From assembly GCA_944326485.1 (NCBI GenBank), contig CALVED010000007.1, forward strand, positions 34,475-98,474: a stretch of DNA of 64,000 nt, written 5' to 3'. The position numbers were made by a program, and so were the translations under genes. The stretch comes from Candidatus Gastranaerophilales bacterium (GTDB taxonomy: Bacteria; Cyanobacteriota; Vampirovibrionia; Gastranaerophilales; Gastranaerophilaceae). Positions 54,925-63,411 of this stretch are shown here, piece by piece. Each line of letters begins with the position of its first letter. Position 1 is the first letter of the stretch. The notes beneath the pieces are model-generated. The model was not told the DNA's origin. It did no database searches and was given only the letters and a program-made list of their open reading frames with translations.

Positions 54925-54944
54925 AATTATAAAAAGGAAAATCA

Positions 54945-55133
54945 ATGGAAAAAATAATAACTTATTTTAAAGGTGTTAAGTCCGAATGGGGGAAAATAAC
55001 CTGGCCGGAAAGAAAACAAGTAGTTGCACAAACAATAATTGTATTAGTTATTGTTGTTGCATTTACTATTTATACTTATGGACTTGATGTTCTTTTTAGA
55101 GGAATATTGAAAGTTTGTGGGTTGATAAAATAA
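54945..55133 (+). CDS. secE: Preprotein translocase subunit SecE
   Basis: 62 residues, the short single-helix form. KGVKSEWGKITWPERKQVVA is the conserved amphipathic segment, and the transmembrane helix is IIVLVIVVAFTIYTYGLDVLF. Works with SecY in protein export. Preceded by AAAAAGGAAAATC; nusG follows after 31 bp. Confidence 0.96.
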   Translation: MEKIITYFKGVKSEWGKITWPERKQVVAQTIIVLVIVVAFTIYTYGLDVLFRGILKVCGLIK

Positions 55134-55164
55134 CGAGTTATAAGAAGATAGGAATTATTTACGA

Positions 55165-55824
55165 ATGACAAAAGATAAACAAGAAATAGTTGAACATTTA
55201 TCAGATATGGAACTTGGACAAGAAGGTATTTCTAAAAAAGAAGAAATCCTTTCAGAAAAAGATTCAGAATTTAAAGAAGCTGCAAAAGAACCAAAAGCGC
55301 CTCAGAAAAGATGGTATATAGTTCATACTTATTCGGGTCATGAAAATAAGGTAAAAGTTAACCTTGAAAAACGTATTGAATATATGAATATGGGGGATAA
55401 AATCTTTAGAATAGAAGTTCCTCAAAAAACTGTTACTAAAATGAAAGATGGGAAGAAAACAGATAGAGAAGAAAAAATATTTCCAGGATATGTTTTAGTA
55501 GAAATGATTATGGATGATGATTCTTGGTATGTAGTAAGACATACGGCAGGTGTTACAAAATTTGTAGGTTCAAGTAAAAAACCAATACCTGCAAAAGATA
55601 GTGAAATAAAGAAAATTATTCATAAAACACAAAATCAAGTTACAAAAGTTGAGCTTGATGTTAAAGCAGGGGATAAGGTTAGAATTATTTCAGGTCCATT
55701 CTCTGAATTTATAGGTGATATTACAGAAGTATATCCTGATAAATCAAAATTGAGAGCAATGGTTTCAATATTTGGACGTGAAACTCCTGTTGAACTTGAA
55801 TATAAACAAATTCAAAAAATATAG
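55165..55824 (+). CDS. nusG: Transcription termination/antitermination protein NusG
   Basis: Binds RNA polymerase and couples transcription to translation. 219 residues, about 40 more than usual. The extra is an acidic, Lys/Glu-rich N-terminal extension (about 1-45). The NGN domain begins at KRWYIVHTYSGHENKV, with VEMIMDDDSWYVVRHTAGV, and the KOW domain is KAGDKVRIISGPFSEFIGDI. Followed by rplK. Confidence 0.96.
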   Translation: MTKDKQEIVEHLSDMELGQEGISKKEEILSEKDSEFKEAAKEPKAPQKRWYIVHTYSGHENKVKVNLEKRIEYMNMGDKIFRIEVPQKTVTKMKDGKKTDREEKIFPGYVLVEMIMDDDSWYVVRHTAGVTKFVGSSKKPIPAKDSEIKKIIHKTQNQVTKVELDVKAGDKVRIISGPFSEFIGDITEVYPDKSKLRAMVSIFGRETPVELEYKQIQKI

Positions 55825-55895
55825 TAAAAACACATTAAGTAATAAAAGTGGAAGGAATAAAAATTCCGACATTACCACGAAAGGAGAAAAGGAAA

Positions 55896-56321
55896 ATGGC
55901 AAAGAAAGTTGTAGGAAAAATTAAACTACAAATTCAAGCAGGAAAAGCAAATCCATCACCACCAGTAGGTCCTGCGTTAGGTCAGCATGGTGTTAATATA
56001 ATGGATTTTTGCAAACAGTTCAATGCTAGAACTGAGTCACAAGCTGGGTATATTATCCCTGTTGTAATTGATGTATACGAAGATAGATCATTCTCTTTCG
56101 TAACAAAATCACCACCAGCTGCAGTATTAATAAAAAAAGCAATCAATTTAGCAAAAGGTAGTGCTGCTCCAAATAAAACTAAAGTAGGTCAAATTACACA
56201 TGCACAACTGGAAGAAATTGCAAAAGTTAAAATGGAAGATTTAAATGCAACAACTCTGGAAGCTGCTGTTGAAATGATTAAAGGTTCTTGCAGAGCAATG
56301 GGTGTTACTGTTGTTGACTAG
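55896..56321 (+). CDS. rplK: 50S ribosomal protein L11
   Basis: 141 residues. A longer frame opens with GTG at 55848, but AAAGGAGAAAAGG precedes the ATG at 55896 and the protein then starts [17 protein letters not shown] as in all L11. [19 protein letters not shown] and the C-terminal RNA-binding domain (CRAMGVTV) are intact. Part of the rRNA GTPase-associated region. Confidence 0.97.
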   Translation: MAKKVVGKIKLQIQAGKANPSPPVGPALGQHGVNIMDFCKQFNARTESQAGYIIPVVIDVYEDRSFSFVTKSPPAAVLIKKAINLAKGSAAPNKTKVGQITHAQLEEIAKVKMEDLNATTLEAAVEMIKGSCRAMGVTVVD

Positions 56322-56380
56322 ATGATTGGTTACTATAAGGTGGAAGCTTAATTGCGTTATGACCACAAAAGGAGAAAAAA

Positions 56381-57106
56381 ATGTCAAAATTAACTAAAAA
56401 ACAAAAGAAAATAGCAGAAATGATGGAGAATTTTTCTCAACCATGTAATGCTATGGATGCTATAACAAAATTACAAGAAATAGCAAAAGAAACTTGCAAA
56501 TTTAATGAAACAGTTGAATGTCATATGGCATTGGGTATTGAAGTTAAACACGCAGACCAACAAGTACGTTCAACTACTGTATTACCTGCAGGTTTGGGTA
56601 AAACAGTTAGAGTTTGCGTAATTGCAAAAGGTGTTAAAGCAACTGAAGCAAAAGAAGCAGGTGCTGATGAAGCCGGAGCTGAAGAAGTTATTGATAAAAT
56701 TTCTAACGGTTGGTTTGAATTTGATACTTTAATAGCTACCCCTGATTGTATGGGTATGCTTGGTAAACTTGGTCGTGTTTTAGGTCCTAAAGGTTTAATG
56801 CCAAACCCTAAAACAGGTACTGTTACTTTAGATGTTGCAAAAGCAGTTAAAGATGCTAAAGCTGGTAAGGTTGAATTTAGAGCTGATAAACAAGGTATGA
56901 TTCACGTACCTATCGGTAAAATTCAGTTTACCGCTGAAGATTTGATGAAAAACTATATTACTTTAGCTGATGCTGTTTTGAGAGCAAAACCTGCTTCTTC
57001 AAAAGGTATATATTTAAAATCTGTATATCTAACAACTACAATGGGTCCAAGTATAAAATTAGATTCAAAGAATGTTGCTGCAGAAGTTAAAGAAAATCTA
57101 CAATAG
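56381..57106 (+). CDS. rplA: 50S ribosomal protein L1
   Basis: 241 residues, including an N-terminal lysine-rich start [15 protein letters not shown] and the conserved [18 protein letters not shown], then [19 protein letters not shown]. Preceded by AAAAGGAG. It is followed by a terminator instead of rplJ-rplL, so the usual rplKAJL cluster is split here. Confidence 0.97.
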   Translation: MSKLTKKQKKIAEMMENFSQPCNAMDAITKLQEIAKETCKFNETVECHMALGIEVKHADQQVRSTTVLPAGLGKTVRVCVIAKGVKATEAKEAGADEAGAEEVIDKISNGWFEFDTLIATPDCMGMLGKLGRVLGPKGLMPNPKTGTVTLDVAKAVKDAKAGKVEFRADKQGMIHVPIGKIQFTAEDLMKNYITLADAVLRAKPASSKGIYLKSVYLTTTMGPSIKLDSKNVAAEVKENLQ

Positions 57107-57126
57107 TTATTTGTTTAAATTTTTTG

Positions 57127-57151
57127 AGTACGCTATAATATATAGCGTACT
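57127..57151 (+). terminator. Terminator after rplA
   Basis: 11-bp perfect arms AGTACGCTATA and TATAGCGTACT with a 3-nt loop, followed by TTTT. It ends the ribosomal protein transcript. Confidence 0.82.
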
Positions 57152-57175
57152 TTTTAATTTTGAGGTTTTTTATTA

Positions 57176-57835
57176 GTGGCTGAAAGAAGGTTGAAAGAAA
57201 AAGTTAAGCTGGGGTTATTAATTAATCTGGTAAAAGTTTTTTTTAATATAGAAAAACATTTATTAAAAATAAAAAATATAAATTATCCGCAAAACCAAGT
57301 AATTTTTTCAATGTGGCATTGTCATCAGTGTCTTGTTTATGGAATAGAAGATAAAAGTAAATTCTATGCACTAATAAGTGCTTCAAATGATGGTGAAATT
57401 ATTGCCAAAGCAGCTGAATGCCTTAACATAAAATCAGTTAGAGGTTCTACCAAAAGAAGAGGAGTTGCAGCTTCTTTAGAACTTATAGAAAAATTGAATG
57501 ATGGGAATAGTGCAGCAATCATGGTCGATGGACCTAGAGGACCTAGATTTAAAGTTAAGGATGGAATCATTAATATTGCAAAGATTTCAGGTGTTCCTAT
57601 TGTACCTTGTGCTTGGTATTCTAAAGATAAAACTTTTTTAGAGTTTAATACTTGGGATAAATTTAAAGTTCCATTTGGCATTTGTAAAAGTGTTGCTTTA
57701 TATGGGGATCCTATTTATATACCTAAGGAACTATCAAAAGAAGAGACTTTACTTTGGACTGATAAAGTAGAGACAGAAATGCTTAAACTTCAGAAAGAAT
57801 TAGAAGCAAACTTTGATAAGTACTTAAAGTTATAA
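57176..57835 (+). CDS. Lysophospholipid acyltransferase family protein (DUF374)
   Basis: 219 residues. MWHCHQCLVYG has the His-containing motif in the DUF374 form (usually WHEQ), SASNDGEIIAKAAE follows, and SVRGSTKRRG, MVDGPRGPR and GVPIVPCAWYS complete the fold. The family is thought to place acyl chains on lipid A or other envelope lipids; the exact role is not certain. The start is GTG, with GAGG about 9 bases upstream. A terminator follows, shared with the convergent rpaB-like gene. Confidence 0.87.
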   Translation: MAERRLKEKVKLGLLINLVKVFFNIEKHLLKIKNINYPQNQVIFSMWHCHQCLVYGIEDKSKFYALISASNDGEIIAKAAECLNIKSVRGSTKRRGVAASLELIEKLNDGNSAAIMVDGPRGPRFKVKDGIINIAKISGVPIVPCAWYSKDKTFLEFNTWDKFKVPFGICKSVALYGDPIYIPKELSKEETLLWTDKVETEMLKLQKELEANFDKYLKL

Positions 57836-57854
57836 CACTTATTTGAAATTTAAT

Positions 57855-57891
57855 AAAAAAAAAAGAAGTTGTTTAAACTTCTTTTTTTTTT
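57855..57891. terminator. Bidirectional terminator between the acyltransferase and rpaB genes
   Basis: Perfect arms of about 16 bp (AAAAAAAAGAAGTT / AACTTCTTTTTTTT) with a 5-nt loop, and T-runs on both strands, between convergent genes. Confidence 0.8.
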
Positions 57892-57904
57892 TATGATTTT
57901 GTTC

Positions 57905-58654
57905 TTAAGAAATTTTTTGGAACATATATCCTATACCGCGAGCAGTTAATATTAATTCAGTATTTGCAGGATCTGTTTCTAATTTAGAACGTAATCTTGA
58001 AATATGAACATCAACTACACGAGTATCTATTCTATGATCTGGTGGATAAGACCAAACATGTTGAAGAATTTCATTTCTTGAATATGCTTGACCTGAATTA
58101 TTAACAAGAAGTTCAAGAAGGCTAAATTCCATACCGGTTAGTCTTATACGTTCATTTTTTCTAAATACTTGTCTTCTTGCCGTATCTATTCTTATATTGC
58201 CTGTAGTAATAACATTTTTAGCTATTTTACTTGTTGGAGCAGCAACCTCTTTTATATTTGTCCTTCTAAGTACTGCTTTTACTCTTGCTTCAAGCTCTTT
58301 AGGACTGAAAGGCTTTATAACATAATCATCTGCGCCAAGCTCTAATCCTGTTATTCTTTCAGATACATCACCAAGGGCAGTTAATATAATAATTGGTACA
58401 TCAGAAGTTCTTCTGATTTCTCTTGTAACACCATACCCATCTATTTTTGGCATCATAACATCTAAAACAATTAAATCGGGATTATATTTATTAAATGCAG
58501 CAATAGCCTCTTCTCCATCTGTTGCTGTAATAATATCGTATCCAATCATACTTAAACGAGCTTCAAGAATTCTTCTTATGCTGGCTTCATCATCTGCAAC
58601 CAATATTTTTTGATGAGAATCTTGTTCCGCTTGCAATTCACTATTTTCTGTCAT
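57905..58654 (-). CDS. rpaB: RpaB-type (Ycf27) OmpR-family response regulator
   Basis: 249 residues. The receiver domain (about 15-130) has the acidic pair Asp21-Asp22, the phosphoacceptor Asp65 (IVLDVMMPK), LTALGDVSERITGLELGADD and VIKPFSPKELEARV. The C-terminal winged-helix domain has RLTGMEFSLLELLV, EILQHVWSY and DTRVVDVHISRLRSKLE. These stretches match cyanobacterial RpaB closely. In cyanobacteria RpaB controls light- and redox-linked genes with kinase Hik33; the signal here must differ. The gene stands alone; four TTACA elements overlap its promoter. Confidence 0.93.
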   Translation of the reverse strand: MTENSELQAEQDSHQKILVADDEASIRRILEARLSMIGYDIITATDGEEAIAAFNKYNPDLIVLDVMMPKIDGYGVTREIRRTSDVPIIILTALGDVSERITGLELGADDYVIKPFSPKELEARVKAVLRRTNIKEVAAPTSKIAKNVITTGNIRIDTARRQVFRKNERIRLTGMEFSLLELLVNNSGQAYSRNEILQHVWSYPPDHRIDTRVVDVHISRLRSKLETDPANTELILTARGIGYMFQKIS

Positions 58655-58671
58655 TTCGTAGAACCCTCAAC

Positions 58672-58709
58672 ATTACAAAATATTACCTTTGTTTACATTA
58701 TATTACAAA
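58672..58709 (+). promoter_or_regulatory. Four TTACA-like elements at exact 10-bp spacing (HLR1-like array)
   Basis: TTACA at 58673, TTACC at 58683, TTACA at 58693 and TTACA at 58703. HLR1, the RpaB site in cyanobacteria, is two (G/T)TTACA(T/A)(T/A) words 2 bp apart, a 10-bp period. TTTACATT-AT-ATTACAAA (58692-58709) matches it except one base, and ATTACAAA-AT-ATTACCTT (58672-58689) is a second, weaker match. The array covers the -10 box of rpaB. Confidence 0.65.
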
Positions 58710-58724
58710 ATATAAAAAAATCAA
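58697..58724 (-). promoter_or_regulatory. Promoter of rpaB
   Basis: Minus strand: TTGATT (58724-58719), a 16-bp spacer and TATAAT (58702-58697), about 43 bp before the ATG. It is overlapped by the TTACA array. Confidence 0.55.
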
Positions 58725-58833
58725 AATATTTCTTAAAATTTCATAAAATTATTTAATAAATTTTTGTTAATCATTTATTTATAATATATGTTTTTTTATT
58801 GATTTTTAATCTGGTTTATTTAATTATTTTACT

Positions 58834-58869
58834 ATTGTTTACTTTATATTTATTGTTTACTTTATATTT
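58834..58869 (+). repeat. Perfect tandem 18-bp duplication before the EamA transporter gene
   Basis: Two exact, adjoining copies of ATTGTTTACTTTATATTT in the divergent region between rpaB and the transporter gene. Each contains GTTTACTTT, a half-site-like word, but the 18-bp spacing does not match HLR1. It may duplicate a promoter or operator element. Confidence 0.7.
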
Positions 58870-58905
58870 TGTTTTGTATTTTTGGAGTTGAGGATTCTTT
58901 ATGAA

Positions 58906-59871
58906 ATGAAAGATTTTTTGTCGAAATATAAAAACCAAAATGAATTATTTGCGTATTTATCTATAACAATAGCTGTTTTATTGTACGGTACAACACTTAC
59001 TGCTACTAAAATATGCTTAAATTATTATTCTACGCCTCAATTAATGGCTTTTAGAATGTTTATTTCGGCGGTATTATTTCTTCCTTTCATATTTACTCTT
59101 TATAAAAACATTAAAATTGAAAGAAAAGATATAAAGTTAATTTTGTTGATGATGGCATGTGAGCCTTGTTTATATTTTATTTTTGAAACAAATGCTCTTA
59201 AGTATACAACATCTGGCCAAGCAGGAATCGTAAGTTCTCTGGAACCTGTGATTTTGGTTATTGCAGCTAGAATAATATTAAAAGAGAAATTTTTTAGGCT
59301 TGTTTATCTTGGACTTGCTATTTCAATAGTTGGTTCTATATTATTAAGTTTATCTTCTGATGTTTCAGAACTGGCTCCTAACCCTCTATTGGGTAATTTT
59401 TTAGAACTTATTGCAATAATTCTTACAGATACTTGTGTAATTACAACTAAATATTTAATGGATAGATATCCGCCATTCTTCCTTGCGGGAATTGCAGTTA
59501 TTGGTGGTGCCTTATTCTTTACCGCAATGAATATATTTTCAAATGGAACTTTTAATATTGTATTAAATTCGAGTATATTTTTAGTTATATATCTTGGGAT
59601 ATTAACAGTGGTGGCTTATGCATTATATAATTTTGCTATATGTACATTGTCTGCAAGTAAGTTCTCCCCATTTCTATTTTTGTTGCCAGTTGCAGCAGTT
59701 TTTTTCGGTTGGTTCTTTTTAGGTGAAACATTCAATATGAAACAATTTGCTGCTTGTATATTAGTATTTTTGGGTATTTATATTTGTCAGATAAATGATA
59801 AGAAAAAATTTGTGAAATTTATAAAAAAACTCCCTGTTCCAAGTTATGTTATATTTACAGGCAAAAAATAG
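58906..59871 (+). CDS. EamA/DMT-family drug/metabolite transporter
   Basis: 321 residues from the ATG at 58906; TTG starts at 58882 or 58888 would add a few residues. About ten hydrophobic helices in two EamA halves (AYLSITIAVLLYGTTLTATK ... and LLGNFLELIAIILTDTCVIT ...), with the family FMYTTSGQAGIVSSLEPV-like segment seen as YTTSGQAGIVSSLEPVILV and FSPFLFLLPVAAVFFGWFFLGE. A positively charged tail ends it. Substrate unknown. Upstream of it lies the tandem duplication and the rpaB control region. Confidence 0.88.
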   Translation: MKDFLSKYKNQNELFAYLSITIAVLLYGTTLTATKICLNYYSTPQLMAFRMFISAVLFLPFIFTLYKNIKIERKDIKLILLMMACEPCLYFIFETNALKYTTSGQAGIVSSLEPVILVIAARIILKEKFFRLVYLGLAISIVGSILLSLSSDVSELAPNPLLGNFLELIAIILTDTCVITTKYLMDRYPPFFLAGIAVIGGALFFTAMNIFSNGTFNIVLNSSIFLVIYLGILTVVAYALYNFAICTLSASKFSPFLFLLPVAAVFFGWFFLGETFNMKQFAACILVFLGIYICQINDKKKFVKFIKKLPVPSYVIFTGKK

Positions 59872-59917
59872 TTTGTTCATGTTATAATCCAGTAGAAAGA
59901 TATAAGAAGGGATATAA

Positions 59918-60970
59918 ATGCAAATAGGAATACCAAGAGCTTTATCATATTATAATTTTTTTCCATTCTGGTATGGCTTTTTTTCAGATTTAGGAATTGA
60001 AATAGTTTTATCTGATCCAACAACGAAACAGACAATGACTTCAGGTTCATCATTAGTTGTACCTGAAACTTGTCTTCCTGTTAAGGTTTACGTGGGACAT
60101 ATATTAAATTTATTAGATAAAGGCATTGATAAGATATTTGTTCCTTCTTTACAATCTATAATGCCAAAAATATATAACTGTTCTAAAATTAGAGGTCTTC
60201 CTGATTTAATAAGAAATGTAGTAAAAAGAGATTTTACTATAATTGAAGCAACTTTAGATAAATCGGAAAAAAATCGAGGTTTATATGATTTTCTTTCGGA
60301 AATCGCTTCTCAGTATGGAATTACTGATTTTGATAGGATAAAAAAAGCATCTAAAAATGCTTGGAAAGTATATAATAATTTTCAAATTATGACAAGAAGC
60401 GGTGTACCATATAAAAAGGCTTTAAAATCAGCTTTGGATAATAAAGTTATTATTAATGATAATAACAAATCATATCCAATAAATATTGCATTAATTGCTC
60501 ATGGCTATAATCTATATGATGAGCGTGTAAGCATGAAGATATTTGATAAACTTGAGAAATTAGATGTTAACGTTTATACTGCTGAACAACTAACTCAAGA
60601 ACAAATGAGCGAAGGTTTGAATTCAATGAAATCAAGACTTTATTGGGCAAATGAGTTTGAAATAACAGGTGCTGCTGCTCATTATATACAGGATAGAAAT
60701 ATAGATGGAATAATTACTATAAATGCTTTTGGTTGTGGTCCGGATTCTTTGATGCTTGAAAGAATTTCAAGGTTTTCAAGAAAAAACAATAAACCAATAC
60801 TCCATTTATCAATAGATGAACATACTGGAGAGGCTGGCTTCGTTACCAGATTAGAAGCTTTTGTTGATATGTTATATAGAAAAAAACGTTCTTCTATTCT
60901 GAATAAGATTAAAATAAAAGATAAAAATGAAAAATATACAGATATTCAATGTAAAAATTTAATACAGTAA
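59918..60970 (+). CDS. CoA-protein activase-like protein (DUF2229, 2-hydroxyacyl-CoA dehydratase activator-related)
   Basis: 350 residues. MQIGIPRALSYYNFFPFWYG starts it, then VVPETCLPVKVYVGHILNLL (conserved Cys) and VPSLQSI..CSKIRGLPD, and near the end FGCGPDSLMLERI and LSIDEHTGEAGFVTRLEAF. This corresponds to one half of the two-part CoA-enzyme activase. The partner ATPase half is not adjacent. GAAGGGAT lies upstream. Function is inferred from family only. Confidence 0.83.
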   Translation: MQIGIPRALSYYNFFPFWYGFFSDLGIEIVLSDPTTKQTMTSGSSLVVPETCLPVKVYVGHILNLLDKGIDKIFVPSLQSIMPKIYNCSKIRGLPDLIRNVVKRDFTIIEATLDKSEKNRGLYDFLSEIASQYGITDFDRIKKASKNAWKVYNNFQIMTRSGVPYKKALKSALDNKVIINDNNKSYPINIALIAHGYNLYDERVSMKIFDKLEKLDVNVYTAEQLTQEQMSEGLNSMKSRLYWANEFEITGAAAHYIQDRNIDGIITINAFGCGPDSLMLERISRFSRKNNKPILHLSIDEHTGEAGFVTRLEAFVDMLYRKKRSSILNKIKIKDKNEKYTDIQCKNLIQ

Positions 60971-60991
60971 TATATAAATAAATAAAAAAAT

Positions 60992-61021
60992 AAAAAGGAA
61001 CAAAATTAATTGTTCCTTTTT
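60992..61021. terminator. Terminator between the activase and sepF genes
   Basis: 11-bp perfect arms AAAAAGGAACA and TGTTCCTTTTT with an 8-nt loop, between convergent genes. Confidence 0.82.
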
Positions 61022-61037
61022 ATTTTTTATATGAAAT

Positions 61038-61526
61038 CTAAGCTTGTGGTTGATTCCAAAGGGCATCTCTTAAAAACTTGCTTTTTTGTGATTCTGCAGA
61101 CAATGCAACATTAACAGGAGTGAAGATAAATACTGAATCACCAATTTTTTGTTGACTTCCGGATAGAGCATGAGTTGCACCACATAAAAAGTCTACAATT
61201 CTTAATGCTTGTTCTTTATCTAATAAATGAAGATTTAACACAACTGTTTTTCTGTCTTTTAAGTGTTTTACTATAGAAATAGAATCTTCATAAGAGCGAG
61301 GCTCACATACAATTACTTCGTATCCTCTGTAATTTGGATGTGAAACTACTTTTAAATTTTGTGATTTTTGTTCATTTTGCGAAAAAGAAGGATTTAACGC
61401 TAAATTATCTTGAACCGGATAATCTTCCGCTTCTTCCATCATTTCCCCATAAATACTGTCTTCTCTGTTTTCAAATCCTGATGTTAAAAAATCAATGATT
61501 GTTCTAAATTTGTCTGCAACTGCCAA
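61038..61526 (-). CDS. sepF: Cell division protein SepF
   Basis: 162 residues. Membrane anchor and FtsZ-tethering protein of Gram-positives and Cyanobacteria. The N-terminal amphipathic start is MAVADKFRTIIDFLTSG, an acidic Asn/Ser/Gln linker follows (about 20-70), and the C-terminal SepF domain has VCEPRSYEDSISIVKHLKD, VVLNLHLLDKEQALRIVDF and GATHALSG. It follows yggS by 21 bp. SepF in place of FtsA/ZipA-type anchors fits a cyanobacterial relative. Confidence 0.95.
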   Translation of the reverse strand: MAVADKFRTIIDFLTSGFENREDSIYGEMMEEAEDYPVQDNLALNPSFSQNEQKSQNLKVVSHPNYRGYEVIVCEPRSYEDSISIVKHLKDRKTVVLNLHLLDKEQALRIVDFLCGATHALSGSQQKIGDSVFIFTPVNVALSAESQKSKFLRDALWNQPQA

Positions 61527-61547
61527 TTTTCTTCCTCCTAGTATTAT

Positions 61548-62207
61548 TTATTCAAAAAGTATTCTTCCAAGTCGTATTATTGTTGCACCTTCTTCAAGTG
61601 CTATTTTATAATCGTTACTCATACCCATCGATATTTCTTTTAATTCTACTCCATATTCAGATTGTAAGGCATCGTTTATTTGTTTGATATTTCCAAACAA
61701 ATAATGGAGTTTTTCTTCACTGCAATTTATCGGGGCCATATTCATTGTACCCAGTATTTTTATGCCTTTTAACTTTATTAGTTCAGGGAATTCTTTTTTT
61801 ATTTCTTCAGGTAAAAATCCTGATTTCTGTTCTTCTCTTGCATTGTTTATTTGAATGAGAACTTTTTGTACAATTCCTTGTTTCAATGCTTCATCTGATA
61901 TCATTTGAGCCAGTTTTACCGAGTCGACGGAGTGAATTAAATAAAATTTGCCAACTGCTAACTTTACTTTATTTGTTTGTAAGTGCCCAATTAGATGAAA
62001 ATTGCTGTTTTTAATTATTTCCTCAGGTAACTTTTCCATCTTATTTATGGCATCTTTTACTCTATTTTCTCCAAAATCTCTAAATCCCAGCTTGTAATAT
62101 TTGATTATTTGTGATTCATCAAAATACTTTGTAACTGCAACTATTTTTGGTTTATAAGGTACAATTTGTGTTTTGATTTTTTCATAATTTTCTTGAACTC
62201 TATCCAT
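61548..62207 (-). CDS. yggS: PLP homeostasis protein YggS/PROSC
   Basis: 219 residues. PLP-binding single-domain alanine-racemase fold without racemase activity. The Schiff-base Lys27 is in IVAVTKYFD. Other motifs are FGENRVKDAINKM, HLIGHLQTNKVK, IQINNAREEQKSGF, MGMSNDYKIALEEGATIIRLG. The yggS-sepF order is found in Cyanobacteria, Firmicutes and Actinobacteria. It is divergent from the xer gene, with a 32-bp inverted repeat in the ~260-bp region between. Confidence 0.95.
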   Translation of the reverse strand: MDRVQENYEKIKTQIVPYKPKIVAVTKYFDESQIIKYYKLGFRDFGENRVKDAINKMEKLPEEIIKNSNFHLIGHLQTNKVKLAVGKFYLIHSVDSVKLAQMISDEALKQGIVQKVLIQINNAREEQKSGFLPEEIKKEFPELIKLKGIKILGTMNMAPINCSEEKLHYLFGNIKQINDALQSEYGVELKEISMGMSNDYKIALEEGATIIRLGRILFE

Positions 62208-62333
62208 TAAATTAAGAAAAATCTCCCCTTACTTTTGTTCTCTTCAAAACACAATATTTATTATATATAAAGATTTAAAAGAATACAACAAATTGTTCAC
62301 TACACAAAAAAATGAGTATTTTTTAAATCCCCA

Positions 62334-62365
62334 AAATCATGTAAACATGCATGATTACATGATTT
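62334..62365. promoter_or_regulatory. 32-bp perfect inverted repeat between yggS and the Xer gene
   Basis: Arms AAATCATGTAA and TTACATGATTT (11 bp each, perfect) flank the 10-bp centre ACATGCATGA, itself nearly palindromic. Both neighbours are transcribed away from it, so it is not a terminator. The arm length equals a Xer binding half-site; an operator is the other reading. Confidence 0.55.
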
Positions 62366-62467
62366 CAAGCATCTTAATGTTTCTTAATATATGTCTCTTT
62401 ATATTATAAATCTTGATTTTTTATTAAAAATTTTTTACAATTTATACACAAATATGAAGTGTTTATT

Positions 62468-63370
62468 ATGAATGAAAATTCAAAAAAATATTTACAGGAA
62501 TTCAAGTTATATATAGAAGTTGAAAAAAATTTTTCAAAGCATACTGTTCTTGCTTATAATTCTGACATATTAAGCTTTTTAGTTTGGTTGAATGATAGAA
62601 ATATAGAAGAAGTTAATTATAATTTAATAAAAGAATATCTTTTATACATTCAACAATTTAATTATTCAAAAACTACTACTGCCAGAAAAATTGCATCATT
62701 AAGAACTTTTTACAGATATTTGTACAGAGAAAGAATCATAGAGTCAAATCCGGCTGTAGGTGTTCATTCTCCCAAAAAAGGGAAAGTTTTACCTGAATTT
62801 TTAACTGAAAATGAAATAGAACAAATATTAAATAATATAAAAATTGATACTCCTGCTGGATATAGAAATAGAACAATTTTAGAATTATTGTATGCTACAG
62901 GAATGAGAGTTTCAGAATTAAGTAATTTGAATTTTGAAAATTTGAATTTAGATGAAAATGAAATAAAAGTTTTTGGGAAGGGTTCAAAGGAGAGAATTGT
63001 GCTTGTTTCATCAAGAGCTAAAAAATTTTTGGAAACATATATAAATACAGTTAGATATTTAATTTTTAAATCTGAAAATCCAAAACCTTTAGATCCTGTA
63101 TTTATAAATAAGACAGGATATAGATTGCAAACACAAAGTGTAAGGCTTGCAATAAAAGATGTAATGGAAAAAATAGAACTTCCTAAACATGTTACTCCTC
63201 ATGTTTTCAGGCACAGTTTCGCAACAAAGTTATTAGAAAATGGTGCAGATTTAAGAGTTGTTCAAGAACTTTTAGGACATAGCAGTATTAGTAATACGCA
63301 AATATATACGCATGTTTCAACAGAAAGATTAAGGCAATCATATAATATTGCACATCCCAGAGCAATTTAG
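62468..63370 (+). CDS. xerC: XerC/XerD-type tyrosine recombinase
   Basis: 300 residues. An upstream GTG at 62459 is possible; the ATG at 62468 is preferred. N-terminal SAM-like domain (SKHTVLAYNSDI, TARKIASLRTFYRYL) and catalytic domain with Arg147 (ATGMRVSEL), the Lys in FGKGSKERI, His245/Arg248 (PHVFRHSF), His271 (LLGHSS) and Tyr280 (QIYTHVS). Housekeeping size and no phage neighbours, so it is a chromosome-dimer-resolving Xer rather than an integrase. XerC or XerD, or a single-Xer system, cannot be decided here. Confidence 0.92.
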   Translation: MNENSKKYLQEFKLYIEVEKNFSKHTVLAYNSDILSFLVWLNDRNIEEVNYNLIKEYLLYIQQFNYSKTTTARKIASLRTFYRYLYRERIIESNPAVGVHSPKKGKVLPEFLTENEIEQILNNIKIDTPAGYRNRTILELLYATGMRVSELSNLNFENLNLDENEIKVFGKGSKERIVLVSSRAKKFLETYINTVRYLIFKSENPKPLDPVFINKTGYRLQTQSVRLAIKDVMEKIELPKHVTPHVFRHSFATKLLENGADLRVVQELLGHSSISNTQIYTHVSTERLRQSYNIAHPRAI

Positions 63371-63411
63371 TATATAATATAAGTTAATTATAGACGTATA
63401 AAGGAATGATT

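Noticed and set aside
62468..63370. Phage or integron integrase
   Set aside because: The size and motif set are XerC/D-like, with no att sites, tRNA target or phage genes nearby.
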